Under the pieces are notes generated by a model. It saw only the letters and a program-made list of their open reading frames with translations. It ran no database searches and was not told the origin of the DNA. Both the position numbers and the translations under genes were made by a program. A stretch of DNA of 64,000 nucleotides from Lachnospiraceae bacterium (GTDB lineage Bacteria; Bacillota; Clostridia; Lachnospirales; Lachnospiraceae), in assembly GCA_029067205.1 (NCBI GenBank), contig JAIEEY010000080.1, forward strand, positions 1 to 64,000. The letters run 5' to 3'. Positions 40,494 through 51,251 of this stretch are shown here, piece after piece (the stretch's first letter is position 1; each line of letters starts with the position of its first letter).

Positions 40494-41492
40494 TCACTGA
40501 CAGTTCCTAGCCTGATATTGTGAACAACGTTGTAACAAAATTACCTTTGCCAGCGCCTTTGCATTCCCCATCTCCGTCCAGAATACATGATCCGAAGCGC
40601 CATAGAGCTCGCGGTTTGCCTCGTTATCGCCCAAAACCATCTTTTTTCCCATGGCACTGTATATATACGCTTTTCCAGGAATGGTTCTTTTTGCCTTGTC
40701 AATCCTACTGTTAAAGTGTCCCGCAAGACATAAATCCGCATTTGCGATGTACTCCGCCAGCTCTTCTTGGCCAAGCCAGTCTATATATTCTACATTATCC
40801 TGAATAGGTATTCTGTACTTTTTGGACACCGGCCCTATAACCTGAAAAAAGATATCCTTTTCATCTTTTAATAGTTCAATTGCCTCCAATACAACATCTA
40901 CTCCCTGTAATGGTAAGATGCTTCCAAAATACAATACCACAAACTTGTCAGCTAAGTCAATTCTTTTGTGCTGCGTCCGTGGATAAAATATTGTCTTATC
41001 CGCTTCCAAATAGACTGTTTTGAATTTATTCCTGTCTCCGTGAAACTCACGGATAAAATATTGCGCGTCCGCCTTCGTGTCCGTGATGATATAATCAGCC
41101 TTCTTTATCACATAATCATCAATCCAGTGGCATATTCCTGCAATTGGATTATAAACAGAAAATATCTTCCGATCGTTTACCAGTGTATCATATACAGAGA
41201 TAAAAAAGTCGATAATGAGTTCCTTATCTTTATATTTCAGAAAAAATGGTGCGGCAAGCTGCGGCGCAAATCCCAAAAAAACGACATCAAAATTCCTGCC
41301 CGAAACCATCAGCTTCCACCATACCTCAAAAATTCTCGCAATATAACTTCTTTTATCCGAATAGATTACTTTTAACCAGGCTGCGTTTTGCTTCAGAAAA
41401 TTTAACTCCTGTACATTTCGTATGTAATCAATATTCTTCGTTGTCACAAAGAGAACTCTCTTTTTCCTGATCCTATACCCTAACTGCAACAT
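40494..41492 (-). CDS. glycosyltransferase (GT4-like)
   Basis: KFVVLYFGSILPLQGVDVVLEAIELLKD, NADLCLAGHFN, KRTIPGKAYIYSAMGKKMVLGDNEANREL. Confidence 0.82.
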   Translation of the reverse strand: MLQLGYRIRKKRVLFVTTKNIDYIRNVQELNFLKQNAAWLKVIYSDKRSYIARIFEVWWKLMVSGRNFDVVFLGFAPQLAAPFFLKYKDKELIIDFFISVYDTLVNDRKIFSVYNPIAGICHWIDDYVIKKADYIITDTKADAQYFIREFHGDRNKFKTVYLEADKTIFYPRTQHKRIDLADKFVVLYFGSILPLQGVDVVLEAIELLKDEKDIFFQVIGPVSKKYRIPIQDNVEYIDWLGQEELAEYIANADLCLAGHFNSRIDKAKRTIPGKAYIYSAMGKKMVLGDNEANRELYGASDHVFWTEMGNAKALAKVILLQRCSQYQARNCQ

Positions 41493-42577
41493 TTCCCATC
41501 TCCTGAAATCTGACCTTTTAAAGATCTCAGCGTCTCCCATGCAGCATGAAGGAGATACATCCCCCACCCCGACGAAAGCCACCCTGTCAATGCCACGACT
41601 TTAAGCTTCCACTCCAGATCAGTCAGTCTGACTGTGTGAAAAGCAGTATAATATGGCTCACTCTCTATCACATGTTTTACATAGGCAGCCTTTTCCTTTA
41701 ATCTTCTCTTATTTTCCCTGTTAAAAAAACACAGGCGGCAGCAGATACTAAACGATTTTATCATCCGGCACATCATTGCCCCCTGTAGTATATCTGTATC
41801 TTCACCGTTCCACAATTCCAGCGAAAAGAGATAATTCCATACCACCTTGTCCTGCGAAACGCGGTCAGGTTTATAGGTGTTGGTGATCGAATCCGTCACG
41901 AAACGTCGGTAATGGTATGGTTTTATCTTTCTGCATGCCACTTTTCGTGCTGCTCCCAGCACTTCAAAATTAAATACCATGTCATCCAACACTTTAAGAC
42001 GTTCGCAAAACAGCAGATGGTTTGCTGTCAGGAAATCCCTGCGGTACACTTTGTCCCACGGCGCGCCCATCGGATCATTTTTTGTCTTTCTCCAAAAAGG
42101 TGCATAAAGAATACCCGCCTGCAGCCTTCTTATCCTTTCCGTGTTTGTCAAATCTTCATCTTCCGAAAAATGCACCCACTCTTTCTGCTTATGCCCCACA
42201 TTCTGATAGGCCTCCATAAAGAGCACATCGACATCAGTATGCTTCTGAACAACCTCGCATATACCACGGACTCCGCCCTTCTCCAGCCAGTCATCCGAGT
42301 CCACAAAATACAGCCATTTCCCATGCGCATTGTGAATGCCAGTATTCCTTGCCGCTGCCACCCCTGCATTTTGCTTGTGTATCACATTCACACATTGATA
42401 TTTTCGTGCAAATTCGTCTGCAATCCTTCCTGACTGATCTGTCGAACCATCATCCACCACAAGAACCTCAATCAATTCCAGCGTCTTAGCATTCCCAGTC
42501 AGTATGCTTTTCAGGCATTTTGTTATATATTTCTCAACATTGTAAACAGGAATAATGATTGATAACAGCTTATCCAT
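41480..42577 (-). CDS. GT2 glycosyltransferase
   Basis: LLSIIIPVYNVEKYITKCLKSI, VLVVDDGSTDQSGRIADEFA, AAARNTGI, YFVDSDDWLE. Confidence 0.93.
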   Translation of the reverse strand: MDKLLSIIIPVYNVEKYITKCLKSILTGNAKTLELIEVLVVDDGSTDQSGRIADEFARKYQCVNVIHKQNAGVAAARNTGIHNAHGKWLYFVDSDDWLEKGGVRGICEVVQKHTDVDVLFMEAYQNVGHKQKEWVHFSEDEDLTNTERIRRLQAGILYAPFWRKTKNDPMGAPWDKVYRRDFLTANHLLFCERLKVLDDMVFNFEVLGAARKVACRKIKPYHYRRFVTDSITNTYKPDRVSQDKVVWNYLFSLELWNGEDTDILQGAMMCRMIKSFSICCRLCFFNRENKRRLKEKAAYVKHVIESEPYYTAFHTVRLTDLEWKLKVVALTGWLSSGWGMYLLHAAWETLRSLKGQISGDGKCCS

Positions 42578-44222
42578 CTAAATAACTCCCTTCCCTTCTG
42601 TCCATAAATGGCAGCAGCACATAAAATGGAAACGCCATCGCAATCACGAATCCATAGCGGAATGCAAATGCAATCGGAGTTGCCACCAAAAGACTTACAA
42701 ATAGCAGCCACAGCGGCACTGTAATAACTACATACTGATACAATTTTCTATATAAAAGCCATAATGTAACAGCAAACAGCAGCCAATACGCTGTCCCCAT
42801 ACTTAAATATCCGTATGTAAAACGATTACAGTAATAGACAACAATCAGCTGTCTAAGCGATTCGGGAAGAGGACTATTCTGGTACAAACCAAGCGTATTT
42901 TCCCATATTTTCTTACTGTAATACTGCTCTTTATTTCTCGTCTCAATTCCCCATATGCCATAAGTACCTAAAAGATATGCCTCTGCACAAACTCTAGGAT
43001 TTTTCAGTAAAAGCTGTCCCCATATCCTTATAAACTGCCCCTTCGTCTGGTTGAGATACTCTCTGTCAAACTGTTCATTCCATTTCAGGGTATCGCTGCA
43101 CCCAGGCGAGTAATTTTGCCATTCTTCTTCTGGAAGAAGCCTATACAAATACTGTGCTTCATCCTCCTCCAACGGTTTGCCTTTCACAACTACCGCTGCT
43201 GTCTGTTGCAGGGGAATCCCCACACGTTCCTGAAACAATGGTTCATTTCCTGCAGGAGTTATCAGACTACGAACCAAAAGCCATAACACAACAACTCCGC
43301 CAAACAGAATCAATATCTGTTTGATGTGCTTTTTATAAAATAGACAAAGCGTTAGAGACAGCCCCAATACAATCATTATCCCATTATTCCGAAAACTGAT
43401 TATGCCAAATAGCCATAATGACATTTGTAGCAGATCAGATTTCGAATCCAGCAATGTTCCGTTTCCAGAAGCCAACTTAAACAGCAATAATAACAGTGCA
43501 AACAGGCAGAACGAAAAAGGCGTATCCTTAATGGCGGACACCGCATAAGTTGGAAATAGCGGCGCTATTCCAAAATAAACTGTCAACGTGCAGCACAACC
43601 ACCTCGCCGCTCCTCTCTGCCGCAGCATCGTAACTGCTTTTGCAAGTACAAAGGCCATTCCTGTCATCTGAACCAGCGATAGAAGTGCTAGTCCTAAATT
43701 GGGATTATGCAGAAAGCACCCAGCACGATAGAATGCATACAGGTACATATTGTATAAAATCGGGTGTTGATTGCTTAATTTCAGGGGATCTTCAATAATA
43801 TATATTGTGTCATTCATTGCCGTTCCCGGATAGAACGCAAGAAAAAACACAAACCACATTACAAAAATACAGGCATAAGTCTTTCTAAAAAATCCTTTTG
43901 TATTTCCATTATTTGTCAATATATATTTTGCAGAGAGCGCTCTTAATTTCGGGACTGCTTTCTCTATAAAACATTTCAGCAAAATATAGGTTACTGCATT
44001 GAGCACTGCAAACAGCAAAATATCCCACCAACATAAACGCCGCATGTATACTTCCTGCCAGCTGTCCCTAACTTCTCTCGAACCTTGTATCTTACAGACA
44101 AGAAAAATATTGGTTGATGAATAAATGCTAAACAGCACTAAAAATATTGTTCTTCTCTTTTCTTCCATAATCTCCCCATAGTAATGAAACAGAGTACACA
44201 AGCAAAAAATCAATTGGCACAA
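42570..44222 (-). CDS. DUF6020-like polytopic membrane protein
   Basis: FYPGTAMNDTIYIIEDPLKLSNQHPILYNMYLYAFYRAGCF and GIPLQQTAAVV; about 12 TM helices. N-terminus may lie in the overlapping ORF 44128..44370. Confidence 0.75.
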   Translation of the reverse strand: MCQLIFCLCTLFHYYGEIMEEKRRTIFLVLFSIYSSTNIFLVCKIQGSREVRDSWQEVYMRRLCWWDILLFAVLNAVTYILLKCFIEKAVPKLRALSAKYILTNNGNTKGFFRKTYACIFVMWFVFFLAFYPGTAMNDTIYIIEDPLKLSNQHPILYNMYLYAFYRAGCFLHNPNLGLALLSLVQMTGMAFVLAKAVTMLRQRGAARWLCCTLTVYFGIAPLFPTYAVSAIKDTPFSFCLFALLLLLFKLASGNGTLLDSKSDLLQMSLWLFGIISFRNNGIMIVLGLSLTLCLFYKKHIKQILILFGGVVVLWLLVRSLITPAGNEPLFQERVGIPLQQTAAVVVKGKPLEEDEAQYLYRLLPEEEWQNYSPGCSDTLKWNEQFDREYLNQTKGQFIRIWGQLLLKNPRVCAEAYLLGTYGIWGIETRNKEQYYSKKIWENTLGLYQNSPLPESLRQLIVVYYCNRFTYGYLSMGTAYWLLFAVTLWLLYRKLYQYVVITVPLWLLFVSLLVATPIAFAFRYGFVIAMAFPFYVLLPFMDRREGSYLDG

Positions 44223-44504
44223 AATTGCTGAAAAACATCGATTCCATGAACAAATAACTACTAAGCCCTAGCAGTAACACAAGCTTCCATGCTTCATTGT
44301 CTTTCCATGCCCTAACTGCCCTGTCAGTCACCGCTTTCAGTGAAGAATAAACCACTTCTTGCCCTTGCATTGGTTATACTTTATGATATTGCCCTCAACT
44401 ACCTCCACACGCCCGCCAGCGATCTGTCCATTTCCCCAGTGAAAAAACATTTAATATAGTCCATCTGTATTTTTTATCAACAACGTTCTTTGCAGAGTCA
44501 TCCA

Positions 44505-45233
44505 TTAATTCCCCATAAATTTCAAATAGTGCTCTAGTACTGTATTCGTATCCCCTAATTCTCTCATTTCACCATCGTGGAGCCACATCACTTTATCGCA
44601 CATCTCCTTTAGCGTCCCTATGCTATGTGATACAATAATCACAGTCCGATTGTTGTCATTAATGAGCTGCTTCATTTTTTTAAGACTCTTTTTCCTGAAT
44701 TGTTCATCACCAACACTTAAAACCTCATCCACCAGCATAATGTCATTTTCCAGCATTGCCGTGATCGAGAAAGCAAGCTTGGAATGCATTCCACTAGAAT
44801 ATGTCCTGACAGGTCGGTCAATAAATTCGCTGATCTCCGCAAAATCAATAATTTCCTGTGATTTATCCTCAATCTCCTTCTCCGAAAATCCCAACAGCAT
44901 ACCAGATAAGATAATATTCTCTCTTCCAGTCAGATTCTCCTTAAACCCAACGCCAAGTGCCATAAGCGAAACCGAATGCCCTTTTAGATCAATAGATCCC
45001 TTGTTGGGGGAAAACACACCTGCAATGGAACGCAGCAGGGTTGATTTTCCGCTTCCATTTTTGCCGATGATACCAAGAATCCCCCCTTCTTCCACTGTAA
45101 ATGAAACATTCTTAACTGCTTCAAACACTTCATTACGTGCCTTCCTTTGAAAAAATGTTTTTCGCACGGATATGTTGTTTAATATTCTATAATGAATGCT
45201 GACATTCCTTACATCAATTGCAATATCTGCCAT
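44505..45233 (-). CDS. polysaccharide ABC transporter ATP-binding protein (Wzt/TagH-like)
   Basis: GIIGKNGSGKSTLLRSIAGVFSPNKG Walker A, YSSGMHSKLAFSI, IMLVDEVLSVGDEQF. Confidence 0.94.
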   Translation of the reverse strand: MADIAIDVRNVSIHYRILNNISVRKTFFQRKARNEVFEAVKNVSFTVEEGGILGIIGKNGSGKSTLLRSIAGVFSPNKGSIDLKGHSVSLMALGVGFKENLTGRENIILSGMLLGFSEKEIEDKSQEIIDFAEISEFIDRPVRTYSSGMHSKLAFSITAMLENDIMLVDEVLSVGDEQFRKKSLKKMKQLINDNNRTVIIVSHSIGTLKEMCDKVMWLHDGEMRELGDTNTVLEHYLKFMGN

Positions 45234-45254
45234 GTTTGTCCACCTCTCCGCTCC

Positions 45255-46352
45255 TTATATAATCTTTACATAGGCGTTTTCATTGCTGTATATCGTAAAT
45301 GCCCCAAGCGCTATCAGTATAACAGATATCCCACCCCACAAGACCAGTATTCCCACTAACGGCGCTGTCTCATACAGCATCACATCCCTCATGGCGGATA
45401 TGAGAAATGCCACAGGGTTCAATTTGGCAAGCAGATCGCCAAACGGTTCTGGAATGCGCTTCGCCAAATCATAAAATGTACCTGTAAAATACATCAGCAT
45501 GCTCAGCATAATCCCCGTAATATACCCCAAATCACTGACATACACACCATAATGCATCATGATTGTCCCTACCCCAAATGTAAATAGGAACAAGACAAGA
45601 ATTATTGGTACCACATACAATATACACCAAGTCACAGGAACTCTGAAAACCAACATCATCACAAGCACCACCCCAAATGATACCATCATCTTAAATCCAT
45701 TTACAAACATTTTGGACAATAGCAGTATGTACTTGGGCATATAGATCTTAGTCACAATTTCTTTGTTGGCTCTTACGGTATCTACACTTCCCGATATACT
45801 TCTTGAAAAAAATCCCCACATTGTGATTCCGATAAATATAAAAATAGGAAAATACTGCTCTGATGCATGAAATACAATTCCAAAAATCAGTGTATAGATC
45901 AGCATCATGCAAAACGGCTCAATCAGCCACCACAACCAGTCCAGATACGAGTTTGACACTTCCGAACGCAGATCGGCCTTCGCCGCGCGCACTGCATAGG
46001 GAAAATATTTTTTGATATCCTTGATAAATCGTATAGAGTATCTTTTCATACCTTCAAATGTAATCATTTCCTCCGCAAGAAGGCACACCGGGAAAGGTAT
46101 GAGAAATCCACACACGACACCAGCACTGATGTACTTGATCTTATAAGTTATTGTCATATCTACAAATTGAATTTTCTTTACACCACGCAGGTATGAAATG
46201 ACGAGAGATAATAAATTAATGATGACAAAATATACCACATAAAATATGACTTTTCTTTTTCCTGTCATCTCTCCATGTCGCAAGTAACTATGAATAACCA
46301 ACGCAAAAAGCGGTGGTATGCAAAACATTGCAGTTCCTATCAATATGTCCAT
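45255..46352 (-). CDS. polysaccharide ABC transporter permease (Wzm/TagG-like)
   Basis: ABC-2 permease with LWWLIEPFCMMLIYTLIFGIVF and MMHYGVYVSDLGYITGIMLSMLMYFTGTFYD. Confidence 0.92.
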   Translation of the reverse strand: MDILIGTAMFCIPPLFALVIHSYLRHGEMTGKRKVIFYVVYFVIINLLSLVISYLRGVKKIQFVDMTITYKIKYISAGVVCGFLIPFPVCLLAEEMITFEGMKRYSIRFIKDIKKYFPYAVRAAKADLRSEVSNSYLDWLWWLIEPFCMMLIYTLIFGIVFHASEQYFPIFIFIGITMWGFFSRSISGSVDTVRANKEIVTKIYMPKYILLLSKMFVNGFKMMVSFGVVLVMMLVFRVPVTWCILYVVPIILVLFLFTFGVGTIMMHYGVYVSDLGYITGIMLSMLMYFTGTFYDLAKRIPEPFGDLLAKLNPVAFLISAMRDVMLYETAPLVGILVLWGGISVILIALGAFTIYSNENAYVKII

Positions 46353-46709
46353 AAATAACTCCCTTACTATTTTTCAAAAATCCATTTATCGCTTTTATTA
46401 TACCACTTTTCAGTATAATCCCCAAATCTCCTTTATCGGTATGGTCAAAGTATATCATATCGAAAACACTCTTGCAATTCTTCTTGGTTTATTATACAAT
46501 ATAAGCGTACATTTATTTGGATTTGCACACAGAATCGGCACTACACTGCAAAACCTCAATCAAAAAGTAAAACGCAACACTTTAACAAAAGAGGAGACGG
46601 AACTAAAATATAGAGAGGTATCAGCATAGTCAGTGAATGCTGCCCCATAGGAATACGCGAATACGATGCATATAACCACATACAATAACCATGAAAGGAA
46701 GTGTTATAT

Positions 46710-47258
46710 ATGGCACAAGCACAAGTCTACACTGAAGACGATTATTATAATCTTCCGGAAGATGTTCGGGCAGAACTGATTGATGGGCAGTTTTATAATA
46801 TCTCCGCACCAAGCCGGATGCATCAGACAATACTCATGGAGCTTTCCGGAACAATCCGGGAATACCTTAAGTCGAAAGGCGGTTCCTGCCGTGTCTACCC
46901 TGCTCCGTTCGCTGTCAAGCTGTTCAAAAAACAGGAAACCATAGTAGAGCCTGACATAAGCGTCATATGCGATAAAGACAAACTCACAGACCGGGGATGC
47001 ACGGGTGCCCCAGACTGGATTGTAGAAATTGTTTCTCCATCAAACCCTGGGCATGATTATATACACAAACTGAACCTATACGCTGATGCTGGCGTTAGGG
47101 AATACTGGATTGTGGATCCACGCACGGAAAGAATAATCGTTTATTATTTGGAGCAGTCTGATTTCCAGATGGAAACTTACACTTTTCAGGACAATATCAA
47201 AGTCAACATTTATGATAATCTATATATTGATTTCTCAGAACTGAATTTAAGTATCTGA
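46710..47258 (+). CDS. Uma2 family (DUF820) PD-(D/E)XK-type endonuclease
   Basis: YTEDDYYNLPEDVRAELIDGQFYNISAPSRMHQTILMEL, EPDISVICD, DWIVEIVSPSNPGHDYIHKLNLYADAGVREYWIVDP. ATG 46710 preceded by AAAGGAAG. Confidence 0.9.
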   Translation: MAQAQVYTEDDYYNLPEDVRAELIDGQFYNISAPSRMHQTILMELSGTIREYLKSKGGSCRVYPAPFAVKLFKKQETIVEPDISVICDKDKLTDRGCTGAPDWIVEIVSPSNPGHDYIHKLNLYADAGVREYWIVDPRTERIIVYYLEQSDFQMETYTFQDNIKVNIYDNLYIDFSELNLSI

Positions 47259-47397
47259 CATATTTATTAAAAGTTTATACCGGCGTATCTTCCCTTGGCA
47301 CCATTGATTGAGGAATTTGCGAACCATATGGAACGTGGGGAGGATATTCATATGGGCATTTCCAAGGAACCAGTATACAGTGTTTTTTGAAAATTCC

Positions 47398-47811
47398 TCA
47401 TGAAAGGGCCCATTTGGGTTTGTTCCTTCTTCCTTTCGATAAAAAATATAATATTACACATCCACATGTCGCTAATATTTTTACAGGAATTATGTCTATC
47501 TCCAAATCATAAGACTTTAACACATTCAGTGCCGTATTAAGATTTTTAAATTCAGTACTGGTAAAAGGCATTCCATGATATCGAATAACATAATAATTTA
47601 TTAATCCTATCATTGTCCATACTATCTCTGACACTACCATAGTAATCCACAAACGATTAAGCAAAAGATAAAGAACCAAATTAATGATCACTATCACGCA
47701 TATATTTAGAATATTACACGTCGCATTTATGAGATGTATTTCTTTTGTCAAATTACAGCTAATATCTAACTGATACCACTCTAAAACAGAAACCATTAAT
47801 ACATATACCAA
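47398..47811 (-). pseudogene. truncated LTA-synthase-like / sulfatase-family membrane protein (N-terminal part only)
   Basis: TM helices followed by GLINYYVIRYHGMPFTSTEFKNLNTALNVLKSYD, then stop with no sulfatase domain. Confidence 0.5.
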
Positions 47812-47829
47812 TTTCTTAATGGCGTTTTC

Positions 47830-48957
47830 CTAATTTTCGTTTTGCATTTTTTCCCTTTCTATTCCATAATATTGCATACAAATAACTGACATACATTTCT
47901 GATTAATCAAACCGACAATCCTATCTACAATCTTTCTAAATCTGAGTATTGACTCCAGCCACTCGCACACCATAGCTACGCCCAAAGAAATAAGCAACAA
48001 TATTGCGAAAGAGACAAAACAATTGCGATTATAAACAAACTCCCTCAAATATACCCACTGGATAAAAGAATGTGTCAGAAACATAAAATACGAATGCTTT
48101 CCCAAAAAGTAAAGGATATTTCCTGCAAGTGGCAGATTAATAATGTATCTCACAGAAAATATAAGTACCACCAAAGGGAAAAATGCCCAGCATAGCTCCC
48201 AGTACTTTCCATAGGGAAGATATGTATATAGTCTATATCCGATCCATAGACTTATAACTCCTGTCATAAATAAACCAAATTTCCCTTTTAAGTTAATACA
48301 AATATTTACAATGTTGTAATGGACTGCGATCATTCCTATCTGAAATGCGCACAAAAAACTATATGGATTTGTCCCGCCTAAAAAATCAAGTTTAAACAGT
48401 CGAAACATCACACCTGTAGCCGCAAAAATTATCCATAGATGCTTCTTGTGTCTGACTAAAAAAGGTGTCAAAACAATATAAATGACAGCCGCTCCCATAT
48501 ACCACCATGGCCCTATCATTGCCGGACTACCAAAAATACTTGCCAGACCACAAAAATCCAAAATAACATTCATACAGCCATCAAATATATTCGTTCCAAA
48601 GTACACTTTTATCGGCCTCTGATCAATCAGCATCGTAGCGAAAAATATTACGATATAAATAAACCACTAATCAGTCAGCAATTTTCTTACCCTACTTTTT
48701 ATCCAATCAAACTCTTCTTTATCCGTTCCTGAATAATCCAAGTATAAACCATATCCCGAAACAATCACATACAATGAAACACATATCTTGCATACCTTTG
48801 CCAGATTTACAATGTTATACTCTGGAAATGGGAAAAATGAAACATTTAACCCTGCCTCCCTAACCGTCTCCATATTCAAATAGAGATGATGCCAGAACAT
48901 CATCAATATCGCGATTCCCTTTACGGCTGTTGCCTGTCTTTTTGCGAACTGGCGCAT
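47830..48957 (-). pseudogene. acyltransferase (acyltransferase-3 family) interrupted by one in-frame amber codon
   Basis: ORFs 48667..48957 and 47830..48633 share one frame and read ...RVRKLLTD[TAG]WFIYIVIFFATMLIDQRPIKVYFG... across the TAG at 48667-48669. Confidence 0.85.
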
Positions 48958-48988
48958 ATTCTATGCCTCCTATAACATGTTTCATCAT

Positions 48989-51198
48989 TCAATATCTATT
49001 GCATATTTCCTTATATTCTTCATAGTCTCTCTGATTATAAAAATAATTTCTTTCGTACTTTTCAAGCTCGAAATACGGAAATATCTCCTCTGCCAAAGCC
49101 TTTCTTACAAGATTCCTTGTATCTTCGGAACTTACTGTATTATAATTAAATAAGCATTCTCTCAAAAGTATATTTATAAAACTCTTTTCAAAACATGAAT
49201 ATATATTTTTTTCTATTAATTGCTTTTTTAACTCTTTAAGCGCTTTAAAAAATTCTAATGGAGCAGTGTTTTTCTGCCCCTGTGTGCTTGCTTCATTATT
49301 GAAACGGTATGTCACAAGCGGTTCATTTCGAACACATGTCATTCGTTCCGCCAAAGCACATGCAGTTCTTACAAATAACACATCATTTGCATTTTTTATA
49401 TTCTGAAACCTTAATTGATTCCGCTTGATAAATTTCTGTTCAAATAATTTAGACCATGGACAGCCGGTTGTAATTTGAAATATTTTCTCGTTGATATCCA
49501 TTGCAGAAAAAACTTTTCCAGGTATCTCATTTTCACAGAGCACCCAGTCCATATGCTCTTTTTTCCCATTTGTCACATCCTCTCTATCCGCACCAAACAA
49601 ACATATTTGTGCCTTTTTATTTTTTGCATGATAGTATGCTAAATCACATAATTTAGGACTAAAGTAATCATCTGCATCTAAAAACAGTAAGTACTCCCCT
49701 TTTGCATACATCATCCCGTTATTCCTTGCGCTGCTCGCACCTTGATTCTCCTGGTTAATCACTTTAATCCTATTATCCCTTTGCTGATATTCCTTTAAAA
49801 TTTCCAAACTATTGTCTGTTGAACCATCATTTACACATATAATTTCAATGTTTTTCAGTGTCTGACAAAGCAGAGAATCCATGCATGCATTGATATACTT
49901 ACTGGCATTATATACTGGAATAATTACACTAACGCAGACTTTATTTCGCGAAATTATCATATTCACCCGATAGAATATATATGGTATTCCTTCCATTTTT
50001 TTGATCAGGAATTCCCCTAAATGATATATTCTTCTTGGTATATATGTTACTGATAACCCTAATTTGGCGTGTTTCAATTCTAGTTGACAAATGCATGTTT
50101 ACAAATTGCCATGGAAAGCTTTTAAATACGACAAAATAGGACGCATCTGTTTCTGTAATTTGTCAACTAATCATTGTGGATTTTGAAACACGCCCCTAAT
50201 TTATATGATATACTATTTTTCAACCGCTCATTTTCTTCTTGAAGCACACGCTCTTCTTCCTGAACTCTTTTCTGTGTTTCATACACCCACAAAATAAAGC
50301 CTATAATATGTTGTACAGGATAGCCCTCTAAAACTTCAAAAATATCATAGTATCCAATCTTCTCATTCATTGCATTCATCGCCGTTGTCTGTAGACTTGA
50401 CAAAAACTGTTCTATAACAATCATTTCATGCTTACTAAACTGACGTTTTGCCAGCATATCAACAATTTCTGTTATACAAATATAATATCCATATGCACTT
50501 TTAATTGGCTGTTTTGTTGTCATAACAGATCCTTCTCGTACACGACGCATGTAATAAGCTTTTTTCTTATACATGACCCTATGAGAACAGGTAATCACCT
50601 GAAAAGAAAATAAATTATCTTCATGAATAATCCCATTGTAAAATATAATATTATTACATTTTAGTACATCACTCTTAATTAACTGTAGCCATGGGGATAC
50701 CTTAAAATCGTCATTAATCAACATCTGGTAAAATAATTCCATTCCATCATATGTATCAGGATAATCTTCTTTTCTTACATAATAGGATTCATATTCAATA
50801 TTATCATTTTTTACTTCTTCTGTCTCAAAAAAGGCAATCGCATCAAAATATATACAATCCAAATTGTTCTCCATAGCTTGCGAGTATAAATTCTCCAAAG
50901 TTTCGGGCATTATATAATCATCGCTGTCAAGAAAGTATATATACTCTCCCTTTGTTTCTTCTAAGCCAGCATTTCTAGCAGACGATGCACCTCCGTTCAT
51001 TTTATTAATAATGTTGATTCTTTTATCCTCTGATGCCATTGTCTCTACTATTTGCATAGAAATGTCCGAGCATCCATCATTTACACATATAATTTCTATC
51101 TCTTTAAGAGTCTGCTTTTGAACAGATTCAACACATTCTGCAATATATTTTTCTACATTATATATTGGTATTATCACAGAAACTTTCACTTCACCCAT
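48989..51198 (-). pseudogene. tandem GT2-GT2 glycosyltransferase gene split by a MITE-like insertion
   Basis: ORFs 50167..51198 and 48989..50077 both carry GT2 motifs. Removing 50066-50194 plus one 8-bp duplication rejoins them in frame as ...SISYKLGLSVTYIPRRIYHL.... Confidence 0.85.
50066..50194. mobile_element. 129-bp MITE-like element with 12-bp TIRs and 8-bp target-site duplication
   Basis: TIRs ggcgtgtttcaa (50066-50077) / ttgaaacacgcc (50183-50194); TSD cctaattt at 50058-50065 and 50195-50202; subterminal pair tagttgacaaat / atttgtcaacta. Confidence 0.92.
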
Positions 51199-51251
51199 AC
51201 GAATTCTCCTTCATAAACTCCCCAGAAGACACATTCAAATTTTTGCATTTG

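Noticed and set aside
41912-42433. 173-aa plus-strand ORF opposite a GT2 gene (also 44620..45150 opposite the ABC ATPase)
   Set aside because: Antisense open frames over strongly supported proteins.
46318-46629. 103-aa plus-strand ORF between the Wzm gene and the Uma2 gene
   Set aside because: Begins antisense to the Wzm start region, no RBS or family signature; its tail may be a remnant but I cannot support a call.
24874-48669. Stop-codon recoding of TAG, because two genes carry in-frame amber codons
   Set aside because: TAG ends an otherwise normal gene here (e.g. the response regulator, 13298-13300), and the Rpn copy has further lesions; simple nonsense mutations suffice.
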